DNA from: Anisus vortex
Lineage: Eukaryota; Mollusca; Gastropoda; Planorbidae
DNA: 64,000 nt
Direction of reading: 5' to 3'
Assembly: GCA_949126835.1 (NCBI GenBank)
Contig: OX421499.1
Span: 28,434,490 to 28,498,489 of the forward strand
The translations under genes were made by a program, and so were the position numbers. The notes under the pieces are model-generated. The model did no database searches. It saw only the letters and a list, made by a program, of their open reading frames with translations, and was not told where the DNA came from. This document shows positions 1-16,443 of this stretch, piece by piece. Positions within the stretch are counted from its first letter, which is position 1. Every line of letters starts with the position of its first letter.

Positions 1-470
1 AGGTTTCTCTCACCTGTCATGGAGTTTATTTAGGATGAGTTTACTACAGCAAGGTTTCTCTCACCTGTCATGGAGTTTATTTAGGGTGAGTTTACCACAG
101 CAAGGCTTCTCTCACCTGTCATGGAGTTTATTTAAGGTGAGTTAACCACAGCAAGGCTTCTCTCACCTGTCATGGAGTTTATTTAAGGTGAGTTTACCAC
201 AGCAAGGCTTCTCTCACCTGTCATGGAGTTTATTTAGGGTGAGTTTACCCCAGTAAGGTGTCTCTCACCTGTCTTTGAGTTTATTTAAGGTGAGTTTACC
301 ACAGCAAGGCTTCTCTCACCTGTCATGGAGTTTATTTAAGGTGAGTTTACCACAGCAAGGCTTCTCTCACCTGTCATGGAGTTTATTTAGGGTGAGTTTA
401 CCAAACCAATGCATCTCTCCTTTCTTGGAGTTTATTTAGGATAAGTTTAGCATAGGCGTTCTCACCTGTT
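1..470. repeat. 51-bp tandem repeat array (minisatellite)
   Basis: Eight or more units of 51 bp, each containing the phrases TCTCACCTGTCATGGAGTTT and GTGAGTTTACCACAGCAAGG. Units are nearly identical up to about position 410, then degrade until about 470. The array is cut by the left window edge, so its real length is unknown. No open frame is conserved between units. Each unit contains GGTGAG, a splice-donor-like string, but there is no evidence it is used. Confidence 0.9.
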
Positions 471-821
471 CAAGGATTGCTAAAGATTGGGTTGATAAAT
501 ATTGCAGTATAGTAGGTTACCACTCAATTAGATGTTACATTTATTTCCCATTCCATTCTATCAATGAATATCTGAACGTTTGGGCTAAATGCTAATTTTT
601 TAGCAGATTATAATGCTTTTAGAATTATAATTACTGGGTAATCAAATTAAGAATTTTAAAGAGATTTATTTTGTTATAAAAGGATAGTAGAATATAATAT
701 GGATTAAATGTAAAATATGGATCTAATAATATGTTTAGATCATAGTTTTTTCTTTAAAAATTTTATTTTTTGTGTTTTGATTTTTATTAATTGCCTAGCC
801 AGCATATTTATTTTATTACAG

Positions 822-945
822 ATCTGCAGAAAAAGAGATTGCCAACTATGAGTGTGGTCACATGATGAGAACTAAAATAACTGGAACTGATGAGGGCGGA
901 ATTGTGGCTGGATTTGCTGTGCTAGATACACCATTTGTGATATAA
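822..945 (+). CDS. Terminal coding exon of an unidentified gene
   Basis: A TTTTATTACAG acceptor precedes 822. The open frame that follows encodes 40 residues and ends with TAA at 943-945. It starts in phase 2 (one base completes a codon from the previous exon, outside the window). The peptide contains ECGHMMRTKITGTDEGG and ends in DTPFVI; it looks like conserved coding sequence, not chance, because it is well composed in an AT-rich neighbourhood. I do not recognise the family. The preceding 350 bases contain no plausible further exon, so the rest of the gene lies left of the window. An AATAAA at 1225-1230 would end the transcript. Confidence 0.55.
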
Positions 946-1250
946 AAGATAATGTAATAAGCTATATTTGAACGTTGGATAGTTGTGGGTATTTAAAGGG
1001 AAAATGTGTTTTAGAGTTGGCAACTATGTCTGCAATGAAGAGAGGAGCTTTGATCTTTTCAGTACCTTTACAATGTTTTTGTAAACATTACGATTCAGTT
1101 TGTTATTATCAATAGCTGTTGAAATGAAAAGTGATAAATTAATTGATTCAACCTATGATAGAATAACTAAGGATATTAGTATGTTTGTGTATGACTAGAA
1201 AAATGAAATGTTTTGTGGGTATCAAATAAATCCATTTTAAATCTGGGTCA
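946..1250 (+). other. Probable 3' UTR with polyadenylation signal at 1225-1230
   Basis: Non-coding AT-rich sequence after the stop at 945. ATCAAATAAATCC at 1222-1234 holds a consensus AATAAA about 280 bases past the stop, a normal distance. Assignment to the gene at 822-945 is inference. Confidence 0.4.
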
Positions 1251-3255
1251 AATATAATGAATCGCTATATTATTTGTATAATTGGATTGTTCTTTTTGTT
1301 TGCTGCCACAGACCGTATTCAAATGAAATGTCATTAATTATTTTTAAGATGATTTATAACTAATTAATGAATGAAATTGTGTAAAGTTTTTTCTAAACTA
1401 TAGTATGTTCTGTATCAACTACAGCTTAGTGAAATGTCAACACAAAAATTCATTTACCATCAACAAAGGGTTACCTATATATGTATGTGAGACTAAATCA
1501 AAAGATAAGATTTTAAAAAGAAAACAAAATATTTTTAATGTAGTTCACCATTACTTGTAGCTTGATTTATAGAATTGGCTAGCTGAAAGTGAACTAATAT
1601 AGTACCACTAAGTGTTTTTTGTTTATTTTAGGGGATACATTTTATTTTAACAATAGCCTACTAATGAAAATAAAGTAAAGTGAAATACATAATTAATTTG
1701 GACAGAAAAAATTACATAAAGATATTTCAGTACAAAAAAGCTACCAAAATATTGAACACATAATTTTTTGCATATGTAAATGTTCATTAATATAAATGGC
1801 ACATTCAATAATTTTTGTCTAGATAATGATTGAGTCTTTTTTTTTAACTCATTTTTTTTTAATTATTGCAAATCTTTACATAATATTCTATTTATGAAAA
1901 AATTGAAATGAAATTTAACATGTTATGATATTCAAGACTTCATTTTTATTTAAATATTATCACTTAAACCTTTATTCTAGATCTAATTTTCAAGACTGTC
2001 TCCTGTATCTTAAATATGTATCATTGTATGTTTCCTGCTTATGTCAATCTCATTGCATGTACTGTGCATTTACTTGGTTTTGGTGGGAATCTGGGTCCTA
2101 AAATCTACCGTATATTTAATTATTTATATTGAATAGAGAATAACTTATTATGATTGTATTTAAAATGATAATCAATTATTACATTTTTGATTCTTTGGAA
2201 ACAAAATATATTTTTATAATTAATACAATTAAAAACAATGTAAAATGAACTGGGTCTTGTTTTAATTTTTTTTTCTTTATAAATGCTTTAGAATTTATTA
2301 AAAACCACTTTTATTTTCCTTTTGATGGCTATTCAATCCATTCAGAAAACAAAGTTAATTACTTTTAGGTTGTTTCAGCATCTAATATCTAAGCCTTGTA
2401 CAAAATTTACATGAGACTAAAGATGATTCTGGACATTACCCTTGATGAAGTTGTGTACGATTGATTAATTACAGAAACATTCAATGTCTAAATCCCTATT
2501 ATATTATAGTTTGTTTTTGTTCACCCAACATGCCGTACTTATAACTCAGCATGTCACAACTCCAACAGTCCTGACAGTTAAACCACACATCTGTATCTGG
2601 ACACTCCCAAGTTATTTTGTCTATGTATTGTCTATCATGCTCTCTATAGCATGGTGATTGGTATCTAAAAATTAATTTTGTCTATGTCAAGAAACGGATT
2701 TCTTGGGAGCAGGTCAACATGAGTATACAAAAAACTTGATGCAGCATGATGACATGGTTCATATGGTTAGGGAAAAACTGACTTGAGTTTTCACATTTGG
2801 GAAAACTGATCAAGGTTTAGGAAAAAAATTGACAAAACATCGTGAAAAATATTTTTTTTTATAGAGCTAGTAAATTGCCATGTAGTTAAGTTGAGAAGTT
2901 GATAAAACATTTTTATTTTTTTGGAGTACCTTATACTTTGCCAGTTAACATTAATAGATTTCACACATGGTGCTAAAAATTAGATAGGAAATTGTTTGTA
3001 AAATGTGAGCAAATTTTGTGAAAAGTTTGAGATTTTTAGATTATAAGCCCTGATACTGATTGACAAAGTATAAATATACAAGTACAAGCATTGATTGATC
3101 AATATAATATATTGTCTACTAATTAGAAATCCATTTTTTAGGAGTTAGAAATATTTGAGGATTGATAAACAGGGAGGTGTAAAAGTAAGTCAACGTCATT
3201 GGATATTGGGTTGAGCAATGACCACAGATAATAGCAGTAGATTTTTTAGTCAACT
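1251..3255. other. Intergenic AT-rich sequence, nothing recognised
   Basis: About 2 kb of AT-rich DNA between the two convergent genes. I see no exon with flanking splice sites, no RNA gene and no clear mobile element. Confidence 0.5.
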
Positions 3256-3261
3256 TTTATT
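3256..3261 (-). terminator. Candidate polyadenylation signal of the coiled-coil gene
   Basis: TTTATT on the plus strand reads AATAAA on the minus strand, about 150 bases downstream of the stop codon at 3409. Position and motif fit; unproven. Confidence 0.4.
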
Positions 3262-3408
3262 GACATTTTATAAAAATAATCTAAATGCATGAAAAAAATA
3301 TGAAAATCTGTTGTCTTTTTTGAACATTTTATATCTAGCATTAACATATTGTAGTCAGGCTACCAAACAGAATGATCAAATTTGATAAGAATCTGACTAG
3401 TGTAGAAA

Positions 3409-6400
3409 TCAATCCAATTTGACAAATCCAGACTCACACAATCCCAACTTCTTCTGAAGTAACAACGCTTTTTTCTTGAACTCATCTTCAATGTCCTTCA
3501 TTTTCTGCTCATCATCTGTAAATTCGTCAATGAATTTCGGCCTGCGAGTGAAGCCTGAATTAATTCTGGAACCTGTGGGTGGCTTTGTGTCAACTCTGTC
3601 AGAACTAAACTGAAACTGATGAGTGTCACTTTTGACATTATGTGCCACATCAGTCCCTTCACCAACTATGGGCGTGTGGTCAACAATTGCACTGTTTACT
3701 TTCATTGCTGATGCATTCATCAGACTTGTAGTGCTTTCATTGCCTACTTCCGAAGTTTGCATTCTATGCTGTTTCCCAGATTTTGGCTTGGCGGTCACAG
3801 GACGAGTAGTTTCATACTTCAGGGCCCGTTCATTCGTTTGTGTGATGAACACTGAAGACCGATAAAAATATCATATTAAGTTATTTATAAAGTAGTCTAT
3901 AATGTTTGTCACAGAGCGTTGTCTGGCAATAGAGTGTTTGTTGTGAGCTCTTGTATATGATAGATGCATTGTTCATTCGTGTATTATTTTGTTGTGAGAT
4001 ATTTTAGTGTTTTGTTTGTTATAATCTCTAAAGGATATGTCTCGAGGTATGACGTGTTGTGAGTTAAGGAAGTAATGTTACGTCTTGTTGTTATTGGCTG
4101 TGGGATAAATGGCGGAAGGTAGTCCCTTATGAAGGGAGGTTGTGTTGGTATACTGTGTGTGATTTTAAAGGATACTATTTATTATTGGAATTGTCATTCT
4201 TTCATTCTTTTATTAGTTGCGTCCAATGTATTCTTATTAAAGCTCGACTGAGTTTATTCTGTATATTTAGGGTTAGGGTTTATTTGGTGTATACTAGCGT
4301 GTTGAGCACTGTCGCAGTCTTTCCATATATTATTCTAATGTTTCTTTTTTTTTTTTAATGATTGTAATATGCTTCTTTTATGAATGATGACATTTAAAAC
4401 TTCAATTATAAATTCTTCATTATAACAAGCTTTTAGGTTGTTTTTGTGTAAGGAACAACATTAATATTCATTGTTTAAAACAAACTTCTAAAAAAATTGA
4501 AGTTTATAAAAACATTTCCCGTAACTGCATGTAAAATCATCATTAAAATAACATTTATAGTCCTTTTTCTAAAAAAAAAAAATTATCATGTCTTAAACAA
4601 AAGTAAAACAGTAACCTTGTTTTTAAGTTTAAAAATAAAAATTACAGTTCTTTTAAATCTTCTATATATTAAACCTTTTGAGGTCTTACATTGAGGTATA
4701 CATGAATGCACTAAGTTAAACATATATAAATAATTTTAATTTTTTTTTTTAGATTTGATTACATTTAATTATGTTGTAATAATTTATCACCAACCTTTTT
4801 CTTCTAACTGACATTCAGATGAATCCCTGCGATTCATTCTTGGTTTAGATCTTTGTATGTCTCCCTGATATAAGCTTGATGCACTTACAGGTCTTGGTTT
4901 CCTCACTACATCATTCTCATTCAATTCAAACAAGTTTTTCTGAGGGTGAATTATTACAACAACATATTTATTTTAGAAGGTACAATAAATGACGTCATTA
5001 GAGAACATTGAGATAAAAGGAAAGTACATAAACAACAAAAATTCAAGATAAATAACTGTAAGGAATTTGAACTAAGAAACATCCAAGGTGAACATGATAC
5101 AAAATAAAATGTAATGTGAAAAAATTGGTTTTATGTTATATGTCTCAAACTGCAGAGTATATGGGGAAAAAAAGGTGAATATCTATGTGTACAAGTCAGT
5201 CCATTAAAAGTTATAGCTTTATAGAAAATTTTCTGAGTTGAGGATGGTACCTCACTTTTCTTATAACGTTTTAGCACTCTGAGAAGGAAGTAAAATTTCC
5301 AAAAGTTTATGCTTAGGGTAAATCAAGATATATTTTTTTTTATTTACCAAGCTTTAAAAGAACTTAGCACATCTTGAGGAGGGAGAAAAAAGTGGATATA
5401 GTAAATGACCGGGGGATAATGAAATGGATGGAAGTAGACTTGAGCAATGCCATGAGAAGTGCAGAAAAACAAAACATGAAAGAGGCTAAAAGGCTAATAA
5501 GAAAATTATTTGGAGAGACTTTAATGTTCAAATGAAAGTCTTTATATCTTAATATGCATCCATTGGCTGGTATTATATGCCCAAATAAGAGTGAAAGGTG
5601 ATAGTTATAAGTGTGACAGAAAAGGACCAATGTATGAGTGGAAATATCTACCCCAAATGTCTTCTTTTTTAGTCATCTTCAGGCTTTGAAAAAAAGGTTA
5701 AAAGTTAATTAATAAACAAATGTAATTATTAGCCCAATTACAATTTTATATTAATTCAGAACAAATATTAAGAAGCAAAGTGAACAACATAATCTACATC
5801 AATGTCATTACTTTATACCTGCGCATATCTTGCAGCATCATTGTAAGTATTGGGAGGCAGACGTTTAACTTGAGTTGAAGACTTCACTCTTCTGGGCAAA
5901 TATTTGGTTGGTGTAATTGTATGAGGTTCACTTGATGCCTGTAAGTAAAATTATAGGCTTAAATAATGAGCCTTACATACTTTCATCATTCAATATTATT
6001 GTATTGTGCAAAATGAACAGTTCATTTTACACTACATTATGAAATTATTATTTTTACATTAAACAACAAAACATTAATTTTCAAAAAGCATTTTAAAAGT
6101 AATAAAAAGTCCACACCACTTCATCTTTTATATTTTATATATCTTGATAAAAATTTTCTTATCACACCAGTCCTTTATCTACTTGTACCAGGTTTTCTTT
6201 GATTTCCACACAGCTGAACATGACACAAGAGCCCAGTCATGTTGATTCTTTTCTTTCTAAATCAATCTTAATATGTGGTACAATATAAATTAAGATGCAA
6301 AGCTAACACTAACAAAAATGAGAAAAACACACCTGGCCAGACAAAGGATGAGTTGGAACATTAAAATCAGTGACTCCAACAAGATCATGCAGAGAAATGT

Positions 6401-9061
6401 CATTTTGTTCAACAATATTCCCTGCTGTTTTTAACCTTCTGCTATCTGCAGATTGTGTTCTTCTTAATCCCCTTCCTCGGCCTGAACTTGTCTTCTAAAT
6501 AACAACAAAGAAACTTTTATTAGAAATTTAAAACAAAAATCCAGCTTTGGTTGCATTTTTATTTTTTAAGTGATAATAATGAAGGGCTGCAATATGAATA
6601 TGATTCTAAAATCTCAATTAGAAGAACATACTGCGAATTTGTCATATTTGTGATGGGAAGGTAATGCTGACAAATTGTTGTGATGATCATTCAACACTGC
6701 ATCCATATACAGCTGCCTGTTCTCAAGGTAGTGCTGCTGGTGCAGGCGGAGTTCTTTTTGGGCTGTTGTGTATTCTCTCTCCAATAGCTTATATGCTAAT
6801 CTTTCCCAATTCTGCTCACATCTTTTCTAATGAAATATTATTTCAAATAATAAAAACAGAATTTAAAGATTGGATTCAAAATTGTTTATTTGCCTGGAGA
6901 GAAGTACTGTGAGTTATCCTGTAATAAAACTGGCAAGCCATTATCATATAAGTAAAACATCTTAGAAAAGAGCTACAATGTTTTGTTAAAATGATCTTTT
7001 TACAAATTTTTTTAGAAAAGAATTAGTTACAAGAAAGAAAGTATTGAATTCTAACTTAGAAATTCAACATAACAATCTATTAAAAACACTTTCCTTATTC
7101 TAAATATGCAAGAACAAATGCATATAAATTGTCTTTATTTTAAAGTGACATCCAGACATGGAATGGGTTACCTGAACAAACCAGGAAAACAAACAACTTA
7201 ACACCTTTTAATCTAAAATTAAAATGCAGGACTAGAATCTAACAAAGAATAAGTGTAGAATGCAATAATCTTCAGTATAGAAGGAGGGTCTGTAACTTAT
7301 AAGATAAGAGATGATATTTTCTTACTTTCTTTGAATATGTCACATCTGCTGAGTTAGCTCTTGCACTACTCCCATTCTGATGTTCCGAATTAATTGGGTT
7401 CACTCCTATAAGTAAAAGATTTAAGGAACCTTTTAAAAATGTACAATTTATAGTCCACCTCATCATAAATAAGGTGTCTAATAATATTTCTTTAATATAA
7501 ACATAAAGAATCTTAATATAAATCATTAAGTAAATTTTCCTTCATAGGTAATTGGCCAACCTGTTCCGCTCTTAGTCTTTAATAATTTTTTTTATTATTG
7601 CTAATAAGTAAAGTATCCTTCGGATCAAACTGATCATAGGGCTGGTGAGGCAGAGTTCACCAGTTTCTGTGGCCATGGCATACAAGGGGATGTGTGGGCA
7701 GCACAATGCCCAGCCACCTTTACCCCAACTAATGTCAGGTACCCATCAGAGCTGGGTAGACTCAGGGACTTTCTTAAGGTCCGGGGAAAAAATTCTAGCC
7801 TCCACCAGGACTCAAACCCAGAACCTTCGGATTGCCAGTTGAACACGCAGCCACTCGGCCACCGTGCCCCATTAGGCTATTGCTTATAGTTTGTATTAAT
7901 TCTGTACACCATGTAAAGTTATAAATTCATTACCAATAATTTTGGAAAGATGAATAGTGGCAAGTCTGTCACCAGTCCATGATCTATTAAAAATAAAAAA
8001 AAATTTTAAAACTTTAATACCAAGAAGAACCCTAACAGCACACTTTTTTTTTGCAAGTATTCTGCCAATATTAAAATGGCGGCCAAATGTTGGACCAACA
8101 TTAAGACCTTAAAGTGTGTTGTTAGGGGAAGAAGTTTAGTTCATAATAAAACTTTGATATTTGAGTTTTTTTTTATTAATGAACTTTATCTAATTATTAG
8201 GGGTATTTGGGTAAAACTGAGACTTTTGTGTTTTTGTGAAAAAATTATGATATCAAGGGCTGTAATTTTTAGTTTTAATTTCTGCTACTAAAATACCAGC
8301 ATTACTAAAATATTGAAAAACTCTCCGGTATTATATATTTGAATCATAGTAAAACAGTGTGTAATCATTTGTCAGTCGGAATGCTTTGCTTTATAGAAGA
8401 TGAAAACTACTTAAAATTAAATCTGGGCTGTTTAGCAGGTTTAACCTAGACCTTAACCTACGTGTCCTAATAGCTGCATTGGTTTTTATATTTTTGTTGC
8501 AGTGATCAGTCCTAGTTAACTTTCTTTTAGGATTTTGGTTGCAATATTTTGTGACATCCTGAATTCTACTATAGGCCTAAGCCCTACAAAATATTAAAAC
8601 TTTAAAATAATAATTTGAAATCATTTTAACTTTTAGGATAATTCCCCTAAATCCCTTTCTCTTGTGAAATGTCATTTCATTATTAATATTACATAATATT
8701 ATTAATATGCTGAAAAATGAATCCCTCGCTGATGACTAGGCCTATATTTATATAGTTCTTCTGTGGCAAAATACAAATATTTTGTAAAGGTTAAGGAATA
8801 TAAAACTTTAAGTTTAATTATTATTAGATAGGGCTTAATGCTTTAAAAAGATTAGGGGTCTAATTACCTTCTAATAAGAGACAAAAGACAGTTTAATTGA
8901 TCTGTCAGCTTTTTATTTTCTATTTTACAGTTTTGCAATTCTTCTTTTAAACTTGAAACAACTGATGAAAGGTCATGGTTTGCTGAATGAAAATCCATCT
9001 CATGATCAGACATTAGAGTGACACCTGATACAGTAAGTGATGAATCGCTAGTAGTCATCAT
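3409..9061 (-). CDS. Unidentified coiled-coil protein, 8 exons, 462 aa
   Basis: Coding exons, in transcript order: 9061-8868, 7983-7934, 7405-7326, 6826-6632, 6494-6333, 5938-5819, 4939-4795, 3851-3409. All junctions have GT-AG ends and matching phases, and the sum (1389 nt) is an exact number of codons. The start is the first of two adjacent ATGs at 9061. Residues about 30-65 are a heptad-like helix with the run LKEELQNCKIENKKLTDQL. Exon 2 carries SWTGDRLATIHLSKI. Exon 4 encodes a second long helix (LLEREYTTAQKELRLHQQHY). Exons 5-7 are basic and serine-rich, with RGRGLRRTQSADSRR. The last exon is Ser/Thr-rich and ends in a third helix (DDEQKMKDIEDEFKKKALL). No transmembrane segment or signal peptide is present. 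The architecture suggests a cytoskeletal or centrosomal/ciliary coiled-coil protein, but I do not recognise the family and assign no name. Confidence 0.82.
7606..7870 (-). mobile_element. tRNA-headed SINE, nearly full length
   Basis: Read on the minus strand it starts with a tRNA-like head (CACGGTGGCCGAGTGGCTG as A-box region and GGGTTTGAGTCC as B box). A body with CTACCCAGCTCTGATGGGTA and CATTGTGCTGCCCACAC follows, then ACAGAAACTGGTGAACTCTG and a tail ending near ATACTTTACTTA. It lies in intron 2 of the coiled-coil gene. The same family recurs at 10872, 23871, 41553, 63423 and 63912 and in weaker form elsewhere. It contains short open frames on both strands, which should not be taken for genes. 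Confidence 0.88.
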
Positions 9062-9705
9062 TATTATTCTAAGACCCTAAGAACATTAACTTTTAATTAA
9101 CTGTGGATGTAAAATGTAAATAATTATACAATTAACAACATTAACAGGGGTATGCCTATAACTATAATATATATATATATATATAATATAGGGGCCTGTA
9201 GAATATTATTGAATATAGGCTTGTAGCTAATTATAGCATTTGTACCATAATCAAATTATATCTTTAGTAAATTTCAAAGAATTGGATTCATCACAAGTGC
9301 TTTTGTTTACAATGGATAGCAACAAGGTATTTATACAAAATGCAAATCATATTTTTCTGTTTTAACAGGACAAAAATAATAACTCGTATTTTTAAATATA
9401 TATATATATATATATGCTTCTATAAAAAATATAAAAAAATAAATAATTTTTTTATTATTAAACATAGCCTAACGTATTTTTTAAACTATCAACTTAAGTA
9501 AATATATTTTTAACGGTTTATTTTCACAAAAGAATCCGAATCTTTGTTTTGACATACACGGAAGTGAGTAGGCTAAAAAAATTTCCCAGTGTTTCCATTT
9601 GTGACACGATAAACGAGAATTAGGATTACACAATTTGTACTTGACATAATAACATAAAAGGAGTTACCAACTATTTGGAATTTATAGATTTATCTATTTG
9701 TCATA
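9062..9705. promoter_or_regulatory. Shared 5' region between divergent coiled-coil gene and PDCD6
   Basis: The two start codons (9061 minus, 9706 plus) face away from each other and are 644 bases apart. The interval is AT-rich with two TA dinucleotide runs (around 9168-9186 and 9398-9414). There is no CpG-rich core and no TATA box I would commit to. That it drives both genes is inferred from geometry alone. Confidence 0.4.
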
Positions 9706-14528
<4,823 letters not shown>

Positions 14529-16189
14529 ACACTTAGTAGTTTTTTTTTTTTTTGAAAGAATAAGTTAAAGGCCAATTACAATTATTAGTTGAAGGCCAAT
14601 TACAATTATAATATTTTTTTTTACCATTGCACATATAGATTAACTTTTTTTTAAATTCCTAAATCTGAGGCTTAAGATAACTATGAACAATAATGTATGT
14701 TAAATATTAATAACACATTTAGTATGGTATTACAATGGAATCTCACACTGTATTGTTTTGTAGAATTGTGTTCAAATAGTGAATATTGCTATATGGTATA
14801 TGAATTTGGTTCTGATTGACTTAGCATTCATTATATGCTTACAGATATAGATTTATTTACACAAATACAAGACCTATGTTCTTTGGGTAATTTTTCTTTC
14901 CTTAAAAATAAATGAGAAACTTTTCTAGTTTCCAAATATATTCAACTGATGTTTTAATTAACACATTTTTAATTTCACAAGTTTAAAGCAAAATAACAGA
15001 AAAAGCCCAAGCCCCTGCTTTACACAGTACAAATTAGCTTACAGATATACTAGTTCCACTGAATCATGTTCAAGTCGTTGTCTTAACAAGGTCCCATCTT
15101 TGGATGCATGATCATCACATATATATATAGATATATATCATCAACAGTTGATTTTTAACTATGAAACTTTATTCAGTTTACCTCTACTCAATTTCATATT
15201 ACGTGTTTTATGTTGTACATTTCATTTTTTATAATAACATTTCTTGATATATCCTAATCAATTGTTGTGATTTCTTTTTTTTTTTTGGAGAGTCGTACAC
15301 GTCTTTTTCTTATATCTTATGTGAAGTGGTTGAGAAATGTCTAGTTTTGATATCTTAAATTTTTTTGTTCTCTGCAATCAAAAAGAATAAAAGCAATAAA
15401 GAAATGAAAATCTAAATTCTCAGACCACATAGAGTTATTACTATATTTAAAGAAAAGTTTTTAGCCCTATTTGATCAGCTGTTTGTAAACTTAAAGTCAA
15501 CACTAACATAATCTAACATCAATCAGGGACTGAAAATCATGCCAGTGTATGGTGCAATTAAAATGTATTCAACATCTATGTTTTAAAATGTCCAGCAATA
15601 AAAAAAAAACACATTTAATACATTTACAAGCATTAAAAAAATTAAAGTGTAAAACTGACATTCAATGTCTGCTTTGGCTTAACTTTTTTGTTTGGAGCTC
15701 ATGTCTTGTCTTTTTTTTTCTCCTGATTATGTCAACTTGTCATTATTTACTTATTTTTACTCATGAAGCCAAAAAAAATGTTTTTAAATAATGAGTCTTT
15801 GTTGATTTTGTACGCTTCTTGCTCATATATTTAGATCTAATTAATGAAACAATGTACAATAAATATATTACCACAGTAGGCTACACTAAATCATTTGAAC
15901 TTATAAACAATAAATTTGTATGTCGTATATCCTAAAGGCATTTAAAAAAACTAAGCTAAGATTCAAAAATGTATCATACTTCTTAGTTATTAAACCAAAA
16001 AAAACAACCTTTTATTACAATTATGGTGTTTTTTCCAAAAGCAATGACTATTATTTCTGCCAGAATAAACTAACTGCATGCTATCAGTTGGGAACCAAAT
16101 GCTACAAAAATCTTTACAAACTAAAAGCAAATATTCATTAATAACATAAATTCATTACAGAAAGTATCTTTAATTTTAATTTAAGCCAT
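14529..16189. other. Convergent intergenic region between PDCD6 and TRIP13
   Basis: Non-coding, AT-rich. Holds the PDCD6 3' UTR and probably its poly(A) site (AATAAA candidates near 15386 and 15395; choice uncertain), plus a TATATA run at 15118-15138. Short open frames here have no splice or homology support. Confidence 0.45.
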
Positions 16190-16195
16190 TTTATT
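16190..16195 (-). terminator. TRIP13: Candidate TRIP13 polyadenylation signal
   Basis: Minus-strand AATAAA about 250 bases beyond the TRIP13 stop at 16444. Motif and distance only. Confidence 0.35.
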
Positions 16196-16443
16196 TTAAC
16201 TGTCTTACTAGAGTGCAGTCTAATGGAAACTGATATTGACCCATAGATAAGTTGACCCTTTGATCTGAGGATTTGATGTAACATACATATATCGAGTATG
16301 TACAAATGTGTTTTTGCAAATCGGCTATCACATTCATATGAGCATGAATCACTTATTAGGTAGAAGCTCAATTCTTATAGAATAATTTAATTTAAAAAAA
16401 AACACTAAATCTAATTCATTAGCTACACTACAGCAGGATTTTG

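Noticed and set aside
1..470. CRISPR-like array
   Set aside because: Units are contiguous tandem repeats without unique spacers, and the DNA is eukaryotic.
7634..7889. Overlapping open frames on both strands
   Set aside because: They lie wholly within a SINE and recur with each copy; not genes.
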